A DNA stretch of 64,000 nt from an uncultured Clostridia bacterium (GCA_947629335.1 CANRDI010000003.1:1-64000), one strand, 5' to 3'. Positions 1 to 9,420 are shown, numbered from the stretch's first letter. Numbers and translations are program-made. The notes: generated by a model from the sequence alone, not told the origin.

Positions 1-395
1 CAAGCAAAGCGCATCAGATAAAAAGCCTATGGCTTTTTATCTTGGGTGCGGGGAAAACAAGAGTTTTCCCCGCATTGAGATTTTCAAAATGAAATTTTGA
101 AAATCTCAATCTGCTGGAGGGGGAGCGGGGGAACCGGCAGGTTCCCTCCGCGGTTTGGTTCTTCCACAGTGAGGGGCAAGCGAACCACGAAATTGGCGTG
201 TGCGTATAATTTTAAGACAACGTAATAAATAACGGGAAAACATAATACATCTAACCGTTTGGCTTTCACGCAGTATAAAGTAAACGAAAAATGTAGCGGG
301 CGCGTTCGTTTGAGGCAAAGCAACAAATGACAAAGCAAAAACCACAAGGGGGAAACCTTTTTCAAAAGGTTCCCCCCTTGTGGTTTTGCAGTCAC
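1..395. repeat. Mosaic hairpin repeat cluster 1
   Basis: No gene is credible here. The stretch is a chain of perfect hairpins: ATAAAAAGCC/GGCTTTTTAT near the start, TGCGGGGAAAAC/GTTTTCCCCGCA, a 17-bp stem at 74-110 (ATTGAGATTTTCAAAAT, loop GAA), a GGAACCTGCCGG-type stem, and a long stem at about 334-382 (CCACAAGGGGG...CCCCCTTGTGG). The last could terminate transcription coming from the left. The same modules return at 8700-8870 and, inverted, at 32990-33180. The ORFs called at 84-395 and 106-345 are translations of the palindromes and were left out. Confidence 0.85.
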
Positions 396-439
396 CTTTC
401 TCCCTTATCCTGCATAGTTTGGGGTAAGGGGTGATTTTT

Positions 440-955
440 ATGCTGATCGAAACGGCTTATAACAGAAGAGCCGCGGTAATTTACGCGATTAACTGGGCGT
501 TTGCAAGAAACCCGCGGTTTTATGATTTTTCGGACATTGGCGGGGACTGTACAAATTATATATCACAGTGCTTATATGCGGGCTGTGATGTGATGAATTT
601 TTCGCGCGAAAACGGCTGGTATTACATAAATTCCGACAACAGAGCGCCCGCATGGACAGGGGTAAACTTTCTGCGGGAATTTCTCCTTTCAAACAGAGGA
701 ACCGGCGTTTACGGCGAAGAATCGGAGCTTTCCGATATTCAGCGCGGAGATATTATCCAGCTTATAAATTCCGAGGGAAGATTTTATCATACTGTGATAG
801 TTTCATCTGTGCAATATCCGAAAATTCCTCAGAACATTTTCGTGTGCGCGCATACGGACGATTCACGAAACAGACGTTTGTCGACATATAATTATGCGGA
901 TATTTTTCCTATACATATTGTCGGTGCAAGAAAAGAAATCGTAGTAGAGAGTTGA
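440..955 (+). CDS. Amidase-like (Amidase_6 / NlpC-P60-type fold) protein
   Basis: The 171-residue product resembles the putative amidase domain family (Amidase_6). It has the GGDCTNYISQ motif with a probable catalytic Cys37, a central GDIIQL segment, an FYHTVIV histidine motif and a final CAHTDD motif, in the family's usual order. No signal peptide is evident, so it may act in the cytoplasm or the forespore. The ATG at 440 was preferred over the GTG at 431 because AAGGGG at 426-431 sits eight bases before it. Fifteen bases separate it from the LysM-GH18 gene, so the two are probably co-transcribed and share a wall or spore-cortex role; that role is inferred. Confidence 0.75.
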   Translation: MLIETAYNRRAAVIYAINWAFARNPRFYDFSDIGGDCTNYISQCLYAGCDVMNFSRENGWYYINSDNRAPAWTGVNFLREFLLSNRGTGVYGEESELSDIQRGDIIQLINSEGRFYHTVIVSSVQYPKIPQNIFVCAHTDDSRNRRLSTYNYADIFPIHIVGARKEIVVES

Positions 956-970
956 GCCGGAGGTGTTGTT

Positions 971-2242
971 ATGTTTATTTATACAGTAAAAAGCGGAGAT
1001 ACTTTAAGCGGACTTGCGGGAATGTTCGGCATACCCGCGGGAAGAATTGCCTCAGACAACAGCCTGCGCATAAACAGCGGGCTTGCAGTCGGGCAGAGTT
1101 TGGTTATAATGTCCGACACAATGCGCTATAGGATAAGGGAAAATCAGACGCTGTATTCGATTTCACAGGAGTTTGGCGTTCCGCTTGAAGAACTTATCAA
1201 TGCAAATCCGAATATAAATCCGATAGCGCTCCAGATAGGCGAAACAGTAAATATCCCCGTTTCAAGCGGAGTAGTCCGCAGACCTGCCGTTACAAACGGA
1301 TATGCTTATCCGAATATTTCCGAAACGGCATTAAACTGCGCCGTGCCGTTTTTGACATTTTTAAGCCCGTTTTCGTATTCCGTTACGCCAAGCGGAGAGC
1401 TTATTTCACCACCCGACGAGGACCTCATCTACAGCGCGGTAAGAACTGCGGTAATGCCGCTTATGGTCGTTACAAATATCTATGACGGAACTTTTTCTAC
1501 AGAGGTGCTTTCCGAGATATTAGCTGACGTATCGGCAACGCGGAGGCTGATTGATTCGATAATGTATGAACTTGACCGAAAGGGATATTACGGCGTAAAC
1601 CTTGATATGGAGTATATCGCGCCCGACGACAGGGAGATCTATAACGAGTTTCTGCGCGATCTTTCCGACAGACTTCACAGCGGAAATTATGTGCTTATAA
1701 CCGCCGTTGCTCCCAAATACCGCGCCGACCAGCCCGGCATCCTATACGAGTCGCACGATTATCCCGTTCAGGGCAGATACGCCGATTATGTGATTATTAT
1801 GACTTATGAATGGGGCTACACCTACAGCGCGCCGATGTCGGTACAGCCGATCGAAGAAGTGCGGAAAGTGCTTCGTTATGCAACAAGCGAAATGCCGTCG
1901 GAAAAGGTTATCATGGGAATGCCGAATTACGGATACGAATGGACGCTTCCGTATATGCGCGGTACTGCCGCAAGAAGTATAGGCTTTGCAGAGGCTACGG
2001 AGATAGCCGTAGCGAACAATGCCGAGATACTCTATGATGAAAAAACGCAGACGCCGTATTTTTATTACACGAATAACGGCGTCAGAAAAGTTATCTGGTT
2101 TGACGACCCGCGCAGTATAACTGAAAAGCTTAAACTTGTAGAGGAATTTAACCTCGCGGGAGCGAGCTGGTGGACGATAAACCGCTGTTATGTACCGAAC
2201 AGACTTATAGCACTGAACGCTTTTGACGTTGCAAAGCTCTGA
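971..2242 (+). CDS. yaaH: LysM-LysM-GH18 spore peptidoglycan hydrolase (YaaH/SleL type)
   Basis: 423 residues, close to the usual length of YaaH/SleL cortical fragment-lytic enzymes. Two LysM domains (about residues 1-46 and 51-96) bind peptidoglycan and are followed by a glycoside hydrolase 18 barrel (about 110-423). The catalytic signature is YGVNLDMEYI, with the DxE acid at Asp212/Glu214. The family cleaves N-acetylglucosamine linkages in spore cortex during germination. There is no secretion signal, as usual for spore-coat-targeted members. A GGAGGTG ribosome site lies just upstream. It forms a likely two-gene unit with the amidase-like gene. Family assignment is firm; substrate and timing are from family knowledge. 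Confidence 0.88.
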   Translation: MFIYTVKSGDTLSGLAGMFGIPAGRIASDNSLRINSGLAVGQSLVIMSDTMRYRIRENQTLYSISQEFGVPLEELINANPNINPIALQIGETVNIPVSSGVVRRPAVTNGYAYPNISETALNCAVPFLTFLSPFSYSVTPSGELISPPDEDLIYSAVRTAVMPLMVVTNIYDGTFSTEVLSEILADVSATRRLIDSIMYELDRKGYYGVNLDMEYIAPDDREIYNEFLRDLSDRLHSGNYVLITAVAPKYRADQPGILYESHDYPVQGRYADYVIIMTYEWGYTYSAPMSVQPIEEVRKVLRYATSEMPSEKVIMGMPNYGYEWTLPYMRGTAARSIGFAEATEIAVANNAEILYDEKTQTPYFYYTNNGVRKVIWFDDPRSITEKLKLVEEFNLAGASWWTINRCYVPNRLIALNAFDVAKL

Positions 2243-2276
2243 TACGATTGATCCGTTCTTATCTGTCGTTTATGTT

Positions 2277-2317
2277 AAAAACTCCTTGAAATGCATACGG
2301 TATTTCAAGGAGTTTTC
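2277..2317 (+). terminator. Rho-independent terminator after yaaH
   Basis: A 15-bp perfect stem (AAAACTCCTTGAAAT with its complement, loop GCATACGG and flanking base) ends in GTTTT. It lies 35 bases after the yaaH stop and also faces the minus-strand DUF4363 gene, so it may work in both directions. Confidence 0.85.
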
Positions 2318-2402
2318 GATATTCCGACGAAAAAATAATTTTAATTTATTTAATTGTTTTCAACATTCGTTCAAAAAAATGTTCGGCATTTAATCGGGCT
2401 TA

Positions 2403-2780
2403 TCAGATAATTTTCCAGAATGTCGGTTTTTGCATATCAATATACAGATCTATCTGCGCCTTTGCTCTGTCGCAGGCTGCGTATATCTCGTCGTCCTTGT
2501 CCTGCGCGAAGGATTGTATCTCCGCGATTGACGAGGTTATTTCGACAGCATGACCGAGGTCGTTTATGAGAATAGAATAGTCCACAAATTTTCCCCATTC
2601 GTCTTTGAGCTGCTGAGCGGTATCCTGAGCGGTTTTAAAGTCGTTTTTCTCATAGCTGTCTTCAATTATGTGTATCTGTTCTATAAGTTTTTTTGAAAAA
2701 TCATCTGAAACTTTTACGGAATAAAAACACCCTGCAAACATAACGGCTAAAATAACAATGCTTATAACTATCCGCTTCAT
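2403..2780 (-). CDS. DUF4363 family protein, membrane-anchored or lipoprotein
   Basis: 125 residues. An N-terminal hydrophobic segment (IVISIVILAVMFAGC) ends in a possible lipobox AGC at about residue 17. It is followed by a helical, mostly acidic domain with aromatic residues spaced as in DUF4363. The start ATG overlaps the stop of the DUF421 gene (ATGA), which implies translational coupling. DUF421 and DUF4363 genes are commonly paired in Clostridia; the joint function is not known. I assign the family from this pairing and the general sequence pattern. Confidence 0.65.
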   Translation of the reverse strand: MKRIVISIVILAVMFAGCFYSVKVSDDFSKKLIEQIHIIEDSYEKNDFKTAQDTAQQLKDEWGKFVDYSILINDLGHAVEITSSIAEIQSFAQDKDDEIYAACDRAKAQIDLYIDMQKPTFWKII

Positions 2781-3454
2781 TTTTTCTTCTCGCTTTCAAC
2801 AATATCGTAGTTCCCGTTTTTATCGGCAGTCATAAGGAATATCTGTTTTTCGGAGAGATTTTTTTCACGCAGTATTTTTGTGAGCCAACCTTCTCCGAGA
2901 TTTATTACCTTTAGCTGATCGCTGTCGCGGATACCGTCGCGGATAATTACCGACGGCGGGTTATCCGGAGAGCCGCCCGCTTTTACGTCCTGTTTTTCGG
3001 CGGGCTGATAGTCCTTTTTCAGCAAAAAGTTTATCTTTCCGTTTGTTTCGACGATAGCGTATTGTATCTGGGTTATGTCGAAGATCTGTTGGTTTCTCAT
3101 GGCTTCCGTAAGGTCGTCAACCGAATACCGCAGTTGTTTCATTTCATTCTGGAGTATTTTCCCCTCGCTTATGATAATACGCGGACTTCCTATCATAAGT
3201 TTTCTTATCTTCGCGGATTTCAGCATAACTCCCGACATCACCACATCCAGACATACAAGCGTAAGAATAGGCACTATGCCCATTATCATCGGAATACTGC
3301 TGTCCTCGACGGGTATCGCCGCAATGTTTGAGATGAGTATGGTCACTACAAGCTCGGAGGGCTGAAGCTCTCCGAGCTGTCTTTTTCCCATTAACCTAAG
3401 TGAAAATGTAATAACCACATAAAGAATAACCGCTCTTATTAAAACAATTGCCAT
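2777..3454 (-). CDS. DUF421 / YetF-like membrane protein
   Basis: 225 residues from the ATG at 3454. The longer ORF start at 3550 was rejected because GAGGAAG lies eight bases before the internal ATG and the protein then begins with a normal membrane helix. Three hydrophobic helices occupy about residues 1-80, with the family motif RLMGKRQLGELQPSELVVT. A soluble YetF domain follows, containing the GSPRIIISEGKI segment. B. subtilis YetF-like proteins are linked to sporulation and germination, but the biochemical role is unclear. It overlaps the DUF4363 gene by four bases and is the first gene of this pair. Confidence 0.85.
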   Translation of the reverse strand: MAIVLIRAVILYVVITFSLRLMGKRQLGELQPSELVVTILISNIAAIPVEDSSIPMIMGIVPILTLVCLDVVMSGVMLKSAKIRKLMIGSPRIIISEGKILQNEMKQLRYSVDDLTEAMRNQQIFDITQIQYAIVETNGKINFLLKKDYQPAEKQDVKAGGSPDNPPSVIIRDGIRDSDQLKVINLGEGWLTKILREKNLSEKQIFLMTADKNGNYDIVESEKKK

Positions 3455-3569
3455 AAAAAACACTTCCTCAGTCTGTATAAACAGTCGTTCTCTCCGAAGC
3501 CCGAAAACGAACTTGATACCGTCATACTTCTTTTTGTTTAGTGTGAACATAATTTATTGAAATATTCTC

Positions 3570-3598
3570 TTGAAATTCTTGTTCATTTGTGATATAAT
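3570..3598 (+). promoter_or_regulatory. Sigma-A-type promoter for the isomerase-proS unit
   Basis: TTGAAA at 3570-3575, a 17-bp spacer, then TATAAT at 3593-3598. It lies 27 bases before the start codon of the sugar isomerase-like gene. Confidence 0.8.
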
Positions 3599-3624
3599 AA
3601 TAAAAGTTATGTGAGGTGAATTGT

Positions 3625-4419
3625 ATGAAGATCGGAGTTTCTACTGCGTCGCTTTATCCTCTGCACGTTGAGGACGCTTTCAGAACGCTCTGCGAAATGG
3701 GCGTGAAAACTGTCGAAGTATTCGCAAACAGCACCTGTGAGGGACAAGAACCCTGCGTTTCGGAAATTATAGCTATGCAGAAAGAATACGGCGTTGACAT
3801 AACGTCGTTTCATCCGTTTTCTTCGCCGATGGAGAGCGTTTTCCTGTTTTCAACATACGACAGGAGAATAGAAGAGATGATGACGCTCTACAGAGGCTTT
3901 TTCGGCAGTATGAACAGGCTCGGCGCGAAACTTTTCGTACTTCACGGAGCTATATCGAGTTCAAAGTGTTCTGACGAGCATTATATAAAACAGTTTGAGA
4001 TGCTTTCGGACGCGGGCAGGGAATACGGCGTTACCGTAGCGCAGGAAAACGTCAGCTATTGTCTGAGCGGGAAATTGGAATTTCTCAAAATGATGAAAAG
4101 AGAACTCGGCGATAAAGCAAAGTTTGTGCTTGATCTCAAACAGGCGCGCAGAAGTCACGAAGATCCTCTGAATTATATAAAAGAGCTTGGCGGAAATATC
4201 GCTCATTGTCACATAAGCGACGCCGACAGCGGCCGCGATTGTCTTGCGGTAGGCGCGGGAAGTTTTGATTTTGAAAGGCTTATAAAAGCGCTTATTGACG
4301 AGGGATTTGACGGAAACCTTATTGTAGAACTCTACAGGCAGAACTACGGAGAGTTTTCCGAGCTTAAAACGTCCGCGGAAAATCTTTGTGAAATTGTTGA
4401 TAAAATTAAAATGAAATAA
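3625..4419 (+). CDS. Sugar phosphate isomerase/epimerase-like TIM barrel (AP endonuclease 2 family)
   Basis: 264 residues. The TIM-barrel family is recognised from the start MKIGVSTASLYP, the LFVLHGA strand, the VAQENVS strand with a glutamate metal ligand, FVLDLKQA, HCHISDAD and the closing LIVELYR. These are in the order seen in xylose-isomerase-like epimerases and contain the metal-binding Glu, Asp, His and Glu. The substrate cannot be inferred. The ATG at 3625 has GAGGTG six bases upstream; the GTG at 3616 overlaps that site and was rejected. proS starts 20 bases later, so the two are probably co-transcribed. Confidence 0.75.
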   Translation: MKIGVSTASLYPLHVEDAFRTLCEMGVKTVEVFANSTCEGQEPCVSEIIAMQKEYGVDITSFHPFSSPMESVFLFSTYDRRIEEMMTLYRGFFGSMNRLGAKLFVLHGAISSSKCSDEHYIKQFEMLSDAGREYGVTVAQENVSYCLSGKLEFLKMMKRELGDKAKFVLDLKQARRSHEDPLNYIKELGGNIAHCHISDADSGRDCLAVGAGSFDFERLIKALIDEGFDGNLIVELYRQNYGEFSELKTSAENLCEIVDKIKMK

Positions 4420-4439
4420 AAAACAGGAGATAAAAAACT

Positions 4440-6167
4440 ATGAAACTGGATAAGATGATTGGCGACAGGTTTAAAGAGCGCCCTTCCGACTGTCAGATAG
4501 ACAGCCACGCGCTTATGGTGAGGGGCGGCTACATAAAGTATGTAGCAAACGGGATATTTTCGAGCTTTCCTCCGCTGAAGAGAATTACAACGAAGATAGA
4601 GCGCATTATCCGTGAAGAAATGGACGCGGTTGACGGGCAGGAGGTCATGTTCCCTGTTGTAATGCCCGCTGCGCTTTGGCAGGAAACAGGCAGATATACG
4701 AGCATAGGAAACGAACTTCTGCGCTTTACCGACCGAAACAAACAGCCTATGGTGCTTGGAATGACCCACGAAGAAGCCGCTGTTCAGCTCGTGAGAGAAT
4801 ATGCAAATTCCTACTCGAAATATCCGTTTATGATATATCAGATACAGACGAAATTCCGCGACGAGGCGCGTCCGCGCGGCGGTCTTATCAGAGTGCGTGA
4901 GTTTACCATGAAAGACGCATATTCTTTCCACACCTCGCAGGAAGACTTAGAGCAGTATTACGAGCGCGTCCATAAGGCATACGAGCGTATTTATGAGCGC
5001 TGCGGAGCGAAAAACGTTATCTCCGTAAAGTCCGACAGCGGAATGATGGGCGGAAGCGTTTCGCACGAGTTTATGCTTTTAACTCCGATCGGCGAGGACA
5101 GCATTGCTATCTGCAAAGAGTGCGGATACAGGGCGAATGTCGAAGCGGCAAAGTCGATTGTAGATGAACCGCGTGATGATAATTCCGGCGAGCTTAAAGA
5201 GGTTTTCACAGGTGAAGCTCATACGATAGAAGAGGTCGCGGAGTTTTTGAAAACGTCTCTTAAAAAGTGCTGTAAGGCAGTCGTTTATCAGAAAAATACG
5301 GACGACAGCTTTATCGTTATCTTTACGCGCGGCGACCTTGAAATAAATGAAACGAAAGTCACGAATTTCCTCGGCTGTGATATCCACCCTGCTGTCATCA
5401 CCGAAGAATGCGGGCTGTGCGCGGGATATATCGGACCTGTAGAGCTGAAAGCAAACGGCGCTCTTACGGTGCTTTATGACAGCTCGCTTGAAAATGCGAA
5501 CAACCTTGTCTGCGGAGCGAATAAAAACGAGTATCACCTTACGGGGCTTGATATGAAGCGTGATGTTCAAAATGCAGAATATCATGATTTCTCAAAGATA
5601 ATCGAAGGCGGAATTTGTCCCGAATGCGGAAAGAAGATGATAACTATTTCGCGCGGAATTGAAGTAGGAAACATCTTCCAGCTCGGTACGAAGTATACCA
5701 AGTCCATGAATATGACTTATCTCGACAAAGACGGAAACGAACAAACGCCTATCATGGGCTGTTATGGAATTGGCGTCGGCAGGCTCGCGGCGTCGGTCTG
5801 CGAAAGCTCCCATGATGAATACGGACCTATCTGGCCTATGGCGATAGCGCCGTGGCAGGTGCATTTGTGCGCAGTCCGTTCTGACGACGAGCGCGTAAGA
5901 ACTGCCGCAGACAAGCTGTATAACGACTTGCAGAACGCAGGAGTTGAGGTCATTTACGACGACCGAAACGTAAGAGCGGGAGTTATGTTCTCCGACGCGG
6001 ATCTTATCGGCGTGCCGCTGAGAGTTGTCGTAAGTCCGAGAAATCTTGACGAGGGAATTTACGAGCTTTCTTCAAGAGATAAGACCATCTCCGAAAAGTT
6101 AGTTCCCGAAACTGCTGTAAGCAGGATTAAGGAGCTTATTGAGGAACTGATGAAGCACGGCACATAA
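4440..6167 (+). CDS. proS: Prolyl-tRNA synthetase, bacterial type with editing domain
   Basis: 575 residues, normal for the bacterial enzyme. It charges tRNA-Pro in the cytoplasm. Visible class II signatures are GMTHEE (107-112), motif 2 around FRDEARPRGG (139-148), and motif 3 GCYGIGVGRL (440-449). The INS/YbaK-like editing domain lies between motifs 2 and 3 (about 250-380), and the anticodon-binding domain fills about 470-575. Cysteine pairs CKECG and CPECG flank the insertion and could bind zinc, an extra feature not present in all ProS. An AGGAG ribosome site precedes the start. No T-box leader is seen, so expression likely comes from the promoter at 3570. Confidence 0.97.
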   Translation: MKLDKMIGDRFKERPSDCQIDSHALMVRGGYIKYVANGIFSSFPPLKRITTKIERIIREEMDAVDGQEVMFPVVMPAALWQETGRYTSIGNELLRFTDRNKQPMVLGMTHEEAAVQLVREYANSYSKYPFMIYQIQTKFRDEARPRGGLIRVREFTMKDAYSFHTSQEDLEQYYERVHKAYERIYERCGAKNVISVKSDSGMMGGSVSHEFMLLTPIGEDSIAICKECGYRANVEAAKSIVDEPRDDNSGELKEVFTGEAHTIEEVAEFLKTSLKKCCKAVVYQKNTDDSFIVIFTRGDLEINETKVTNFLGCDIHPAVITEECGLCAGYIGPVELKANGALTVLYDSSLENANNLVCGANKNEYHLTGLDMKRDVQNAEYHDFSKIIEGGICPECGKKMITISRGIEVGNIFQLGTKYTKSMNMTYLDKDGNEQTPIMGCYGIGVGRLAASVCESSHDEYGPIWPMAIAPWQVHLCAVRSDDERVRTAADKLYNDLQNAGVEVIYDDRNVRAGVMFSDADLIGVPLRVVVSPRNLDEGIYELSSRDKTISEKLVPETAVSRIKELIEELMKHGT

Positions 6168-6416
6168 AAGTTTTTTGAAAGGGAAGTCCAGAGGGGAAAA
6201 CTTTTTTTCAAAAAAGTTTTCCCCTCTGGTCGCGGCGAAGCCGCGAAACTTGCGCTTGCTGACGCGTTTGCGGGGGCTGCCGCCCCCGCGCCCCCGTTGG
6301 GGGAAAACTTTTGAAAAAGTTTTCCCCCAAACCCCTTTTCAAAACTTTTATGCGCCCCGCTCGTCAGGCGGTTTTAATCAGAAATGCGCTTTTCCGCTCA
6401 AAACAAATTCTTACCT
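6168..6416. repeat. Mosaic hairpin repeat cluster 2
   Basis: Gene-free. It holds a stem built on CCAGAGGGGAAAACTTTT and its complement, a short GCGGCTTCGCCGC-type stem, a GCGGGGGC/GCCCCCGC stem and the GGGGGAAAACTTTT-AAAAGTTTTCCCCC hairpin shared with clusters 3 and 5. It starts right after the proS stop, so the first hairpins may terminate proS. The ORFs at 6175 and 6311 run through palindromes and are not considered real. Confidence 0.85.
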
Positions 6417-7325
6417 CTAACCGCTTTTTTCTATTAAATCGAGAATATCGGGCGCTGCCGCAAAATGCATTGCCCCGACTGCAACAAAAACCTTATCTCC
6501 GTTTTTAAGCCATTCTGATATTTTTTCAGCCATTTTTTCCTGCCGATTTGTGTACATTGCCGCATAATATTCGGCATAATCGCCGCTCAATTCTTCGGGT
6601 ATCCCGCCGCTTTCAAGCATTTGTTCAAGCGCCGAAATATCTCCCTTGCTCCATGCGCCGTACAGTTCTTTCATCAGCGAAAGCTGTTCGTCATACGGAG
6701 TATTTACCGCGTCATTAAGCGAAAATATCTGTAATTCGAGGCTTTCTTCGGAGTTCATTTTATACTGCTCATAAACGCTCTCAAACTCGTAGATCTTCTT
6801 GTTGTTCTTCATTGCGTACTGAATGACCGCGCGGTCTGTGCCGTTTTCGGAATAATATCCGCAGTCGTCCGCTATTTTGTTTGACAACAGCGAACTCCAG
6901 ACTGTCGGGAGATACTTGTCATAAGCCGCGTTATAAAGCCCTTTGTCAAGGAAAAACGCTTTTATTTTCGCATAATCCTCTCCGAGAATATCGGCTGTTG
7001 TTCCCGATTTACATTCGAGCAGCTTCATTGCGTTATTTACTTCGGCTTGATTTTTGTCGAGCGCGATAAGGTCAACTTCAACCGCTACAGTTTCACATTC
7101 GTCAATTGCCTCGTAAATTTCAGCGGGATATTCAACTCCGTTTTCGGCAACGTGCATTGTTCCCAGCATATAAACAATTCCGCCCGTGTTTTCATCTCGA
7201 ACAGTGAAAAACGGCGGATTTACGGGCTTCGGCTCTTGATTAAAACCGCACCCGCCGAGCAGAAAAACGCAAAACATTGCCGCAAAAACAAGAGCGGCTT
7301 TTTTTATTTTTTCAGCGCACTTCAT
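6417..7325 (-). CDS. TraB/GumN-like lipoprotein
   Basis: 302 residues. A signal peptide ends in the lipobox LLGGC (Cys26), so the protein is probably an extracytoplasmic lipoprotein. The rest matches the TraB/PrgY/GumN family: YMLGTMHVAENG near the start of the domain, AVEVDLIAL with two acidic residues, and the C-terminal VFVAVGAMHFAA. These conserved GxxH and Glu residues suggest a metal-dependent hydrolase of the Tiki-like type; the substrate is unknown. Its first codons overlap the end of the yfcE-like gene by 14 bases, so it belongs to the same minus-strand unit as yfcE and the thiamine pyrophosphokinase. Confidence 0.85.
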   Translation of the reverse strand: MKCAEKIKKAALVFAAMFCVFLLGGCGFNQEPKPVNPPFFTVRDENTGGIVYMLGTMHVAENGVEYPAEIYEAIDECETVAVEVDLIALDKNQAEVNNAMKLLECKSGTTADILGEDYAKIKAFFLDKGLYNAAYDKYLPTVWSSLLSNKIADDCGYYSENGTDRAVIQYAMKNNKKIYEFESVYEQYKMNSEESLELQIFSLNDAVNTPYDEQLSLMKELYGAWSKGDISALEQMLESGGIPEELSGDYAEYYAAMYTNRQEKMAEKISEWLKNGDKVFVAVGAMHFAAAPDILDLIEKSG

Positions 7326-7857
7326 AGCTGTTTATCACTTCTCCGTCAAAATTCTTCCATAAAAACTTCCCGTTTTCAAGCGTCATATAGCCGTTTTCGC
7401 TCCCGTTTTTGGGCAGTGACACCGAGCCGGGGTTCATATAAATATAATCTTCGTGAATATTGCACGCAGGAATGTGCGTATGTCCGCAGAGCAGTATATC
7501 TCCGTTTTTCAGCGGCGGCAGATTTTCCTCGCTGTAATTATGCCCGTGAGCCATGAATATCTCTGCTCCCTCGGCATTTATCAGCGCATACTCCGCAAGC
7601 ACGGGGAATTTAAGCACCATCTGGTCAACCTCTGCTTCGCAGTTTCCCCTTACGCACAGAATATCATTTTTTATGCTGTTCAGCATTTCAATGACGAGCT
7701 TCGGAGCGTATTCTTTCGGCAAATCGTTTCTCGGACCGTGATAGAGCAAGTCTCCGAGCAACAGCAGCCTGTCCGCTTTTTCGCTTTTGTATGCCTCAAG
7801 CATTTTCCCGCACCAGTATGCCGAACCGTGAATGTCCGACGCAATCATAATTTTCAT
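7312..7857 (-). CDS. yfcE: YfcE-type metallophosphodiesterase
   Basis: 181 residues, typical for the YfcE/MJ0936 family. The five metallophosphoesterase blocks are present: ASDIHGS, GDLLYHG, RGNCEAE, MAHGHN and GHTHIP. The family hydrolyses phosphodiesters with two metal ions; the physiological substrate is not known. It sits three bases after the thiamine pyrophosphokinase gene and overlaps the TraB-like lipoprotein gene, so the three genes are one transcription unit. Confidence 0.9.
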   Translation of the reverse strand: MKIMIASDIHGSAYWCGKMLEAYKSEKADRLLLLGDLLYHGPRNDLPKEYAPKLVIEMLNSIKNDILCVRGNCEAEVDQMVLKFPVLAEYALINAEGAEIFMAHGHNYSEENLPPLKNGDILLCGHTHIPACNIHEDYIYMNPGSVSLPKNGSENGYMTLENGKFLWKNFDGEVINSYEVR

Positions 7858-7860
7858 TTT

Positions 7861-8472
7861 TCAGCCTCCGTATTCCTCAACAATCACCGCGCAGCCTTTA
7901 ACCGTTATCTCGGCAAATTCCTCGGTAATTTCGTTGCTTACGCCGAGCGGATAATCGCTTGTGAAAACGCGGTTTTCCGTTTGGTATTTAACGCCGCGCT
8001 CGGTAATCTCAGCCGTATTTTCATACGCGAAAACCGAGAGATAGCCGTTAAACCGCGCAAATTTTTTTGTTTCATTTAACATCAGCTCGACGCGCTCGTG
8101 TTCGCCGTACATTTCCGCGTCAATTCCGCGTTTTTTCAGCCCGTAGAGCATTTGAATATTCGCCAGCGTATGACCGAGCCGCCCGCCCAGAGCGCATAAG
8201 AACCGCAGTTGTTTAAATCCTCGTTCAACCGCGATATTTGCTGCAAGTATCGCGTCGGTGTCGTCTTTTTCAGGGACAGCTCTTATGCAGTCGATATTTT
8301 CGGGGACGGTACAGCCTGCACTGTCAAAATCCCCAACGCAAAGATGGGGGACAATTCCCGCTTTAAGCGCGTAGTCAAGACCCTTGTCCGCAGCGATAAC
8401 AAAGCCGCTTATGAGGTTTTTATCGAGCGCAGCACACGGCGCGCCGCAGATTATTGTGCAGTCAACAGTCAT
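7861..8472 (-). CDS. thiN: Thiamine pyrophosphokinase
   Basis: 203 residues, the usual length. It transfers pyrophosphate from ATP to thiamine to make the cofactor TPP. Signatures seen are FVIAADKGLDYAL, PHLCVGDFDS, PEKDDTDAILA and LGGRLGHTLANI, covering the nucleotide and thiamine sites. The ORF track starts at 8490, but the ATG at 8472 has GGAAAGAGTGA upstream while the longer start runs into a repeat cluster and lacks a ribosome site. In some Clostridia this gene lies after rsgA-rpe; here it heads a separate unit. No TPP riboswitch was seen upstream. Confidence 0.92.
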   Translation of the reverse strand: MTVDCTIICGAPCAALDKNLISGFVIAADKGLDYALKAGIVPHLCVGDFDSAGCTVPENIDCIRAVPEKDDTDAILAANIAVERGFKQLRFLCALGGRLGHTLANIQMLYGLKKRGIDAEMYGEHERVELMLNETKKFARFNGYLSVFAYENTAEITERGVKYQTENRVFTSDYPLGVSNEITEEFAEITVKGCAVIVEEYGG

Positions 8473-8490
8473 TTTGTTCACTCTTTCCAT

Positions 8491-9420
8491 AAGTTTTTTG
8501 CGAATTGTTTTGGAGGAAAACTTTTGAAAAAGTTTTCCCCCAAGCCCCCTTTCAAAACTTTTATGTAACGTGCTGTAAGGGAAAACGTTTTTGCTCTCCG
8601 ACCGCCGCGCAAGCGGCGGTACATAAGTTTTTTGAAGGAGAGTCCGGAGAGGAAACTTTTTTTCAAAAAAGTTTCCTCTCCGGTCGCGGCTTTAGCCGCG
8701 AAACTTGCGCGAGCAAGGCGCTAAAGGGTGCGGGGAAAACAAGAGTTTTCCCCGCATTGAGATTTTCAAAATGAAATTTTGAAAATCTCAATCTGCTGGA
8801 GGGGGAGCGGGGGAACCGGCAGGTTCCCTCCGCGGTTTGGTTTTTCCACAGTGAGGGGCAAGCGGAAAACAAAACGGTTGTGTGGCGAAAGTTTTTGATT
8901 TTTTATTGGGGAAAAACTTTTATGTAACTTGCTGTAAGGGAAAAGCGCTTTTACTCTCCGACTGCCGCACAAGCGGCAGCACATAAGTTTTTTGAATTTT
9001 TTTGGGGAAAAACTTTTGAAAAAGTTTTCCCCCAAACCCCTTTTCAAAACTTTTATGTAACGTGCTGTAAGGGAAAAGCACTTTCACTCTCCGACCGCCG
9101 CGCAAGCGGCGATACATGAGTTTTTTTCGAATTGTTTTGGGGGAAAACTTTTGAAAAAGTTTTCCCCCAAACCCCCTTTCAAAACTTTTATGTAACGTGC
9201 TGTAAGGAAAAACGTTTTCGGTCTCCGACCGCGCAGCAAGGCGCGATACATGAGTTTTTTGCGAATTTTTTTGGGGGGAAAACTTTTGAAAAAGTTTTCC
9301 CCCAAACCCCTTTTCAAAACTTTTATGTAACGTGCTGTAAGGGTAAAGCACTTTCACTCTCCGACTGCCCCACTAAAACTTTTTCTATATTATACCACAA
9401 CCCTCACCGATTGTCAAGAC
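8491..9420. repeat. Mosaic hairpin repeat cluster 3 (about 136-bp tandem units)
   Basis: About 930 gene-free bases between thiN and glnN. The hairpin GGGGAAAACTTTT/AAAAGTTTTCCCC recurs at about 8513, 9003, 9137 and 9274. Each copy is followed by CAAAACTTTTATGTAACGTG, then by CTGTAAGGGAAAA, then by a short GCCGC-GCAA-GCGGC stem. The 9000-9360 copies have a period near 136 bases. Between 8640 and 8880 lie the larger modules shared with cluster 1, including the 17-bp stem at 8756-8792. All ORFs called here (8478-9455) are translations of these units, which explains their near-identical peptides such as KSFEKGFGGKLFQKF. Confidence 0.88.

Noticed and set aside
84-395. ORFs of 103 and 79 residues on the minus strand
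   Set aside because: They translate palindromic repeat modules, and the same peptide recurs at 8766-9047 in another cluster.
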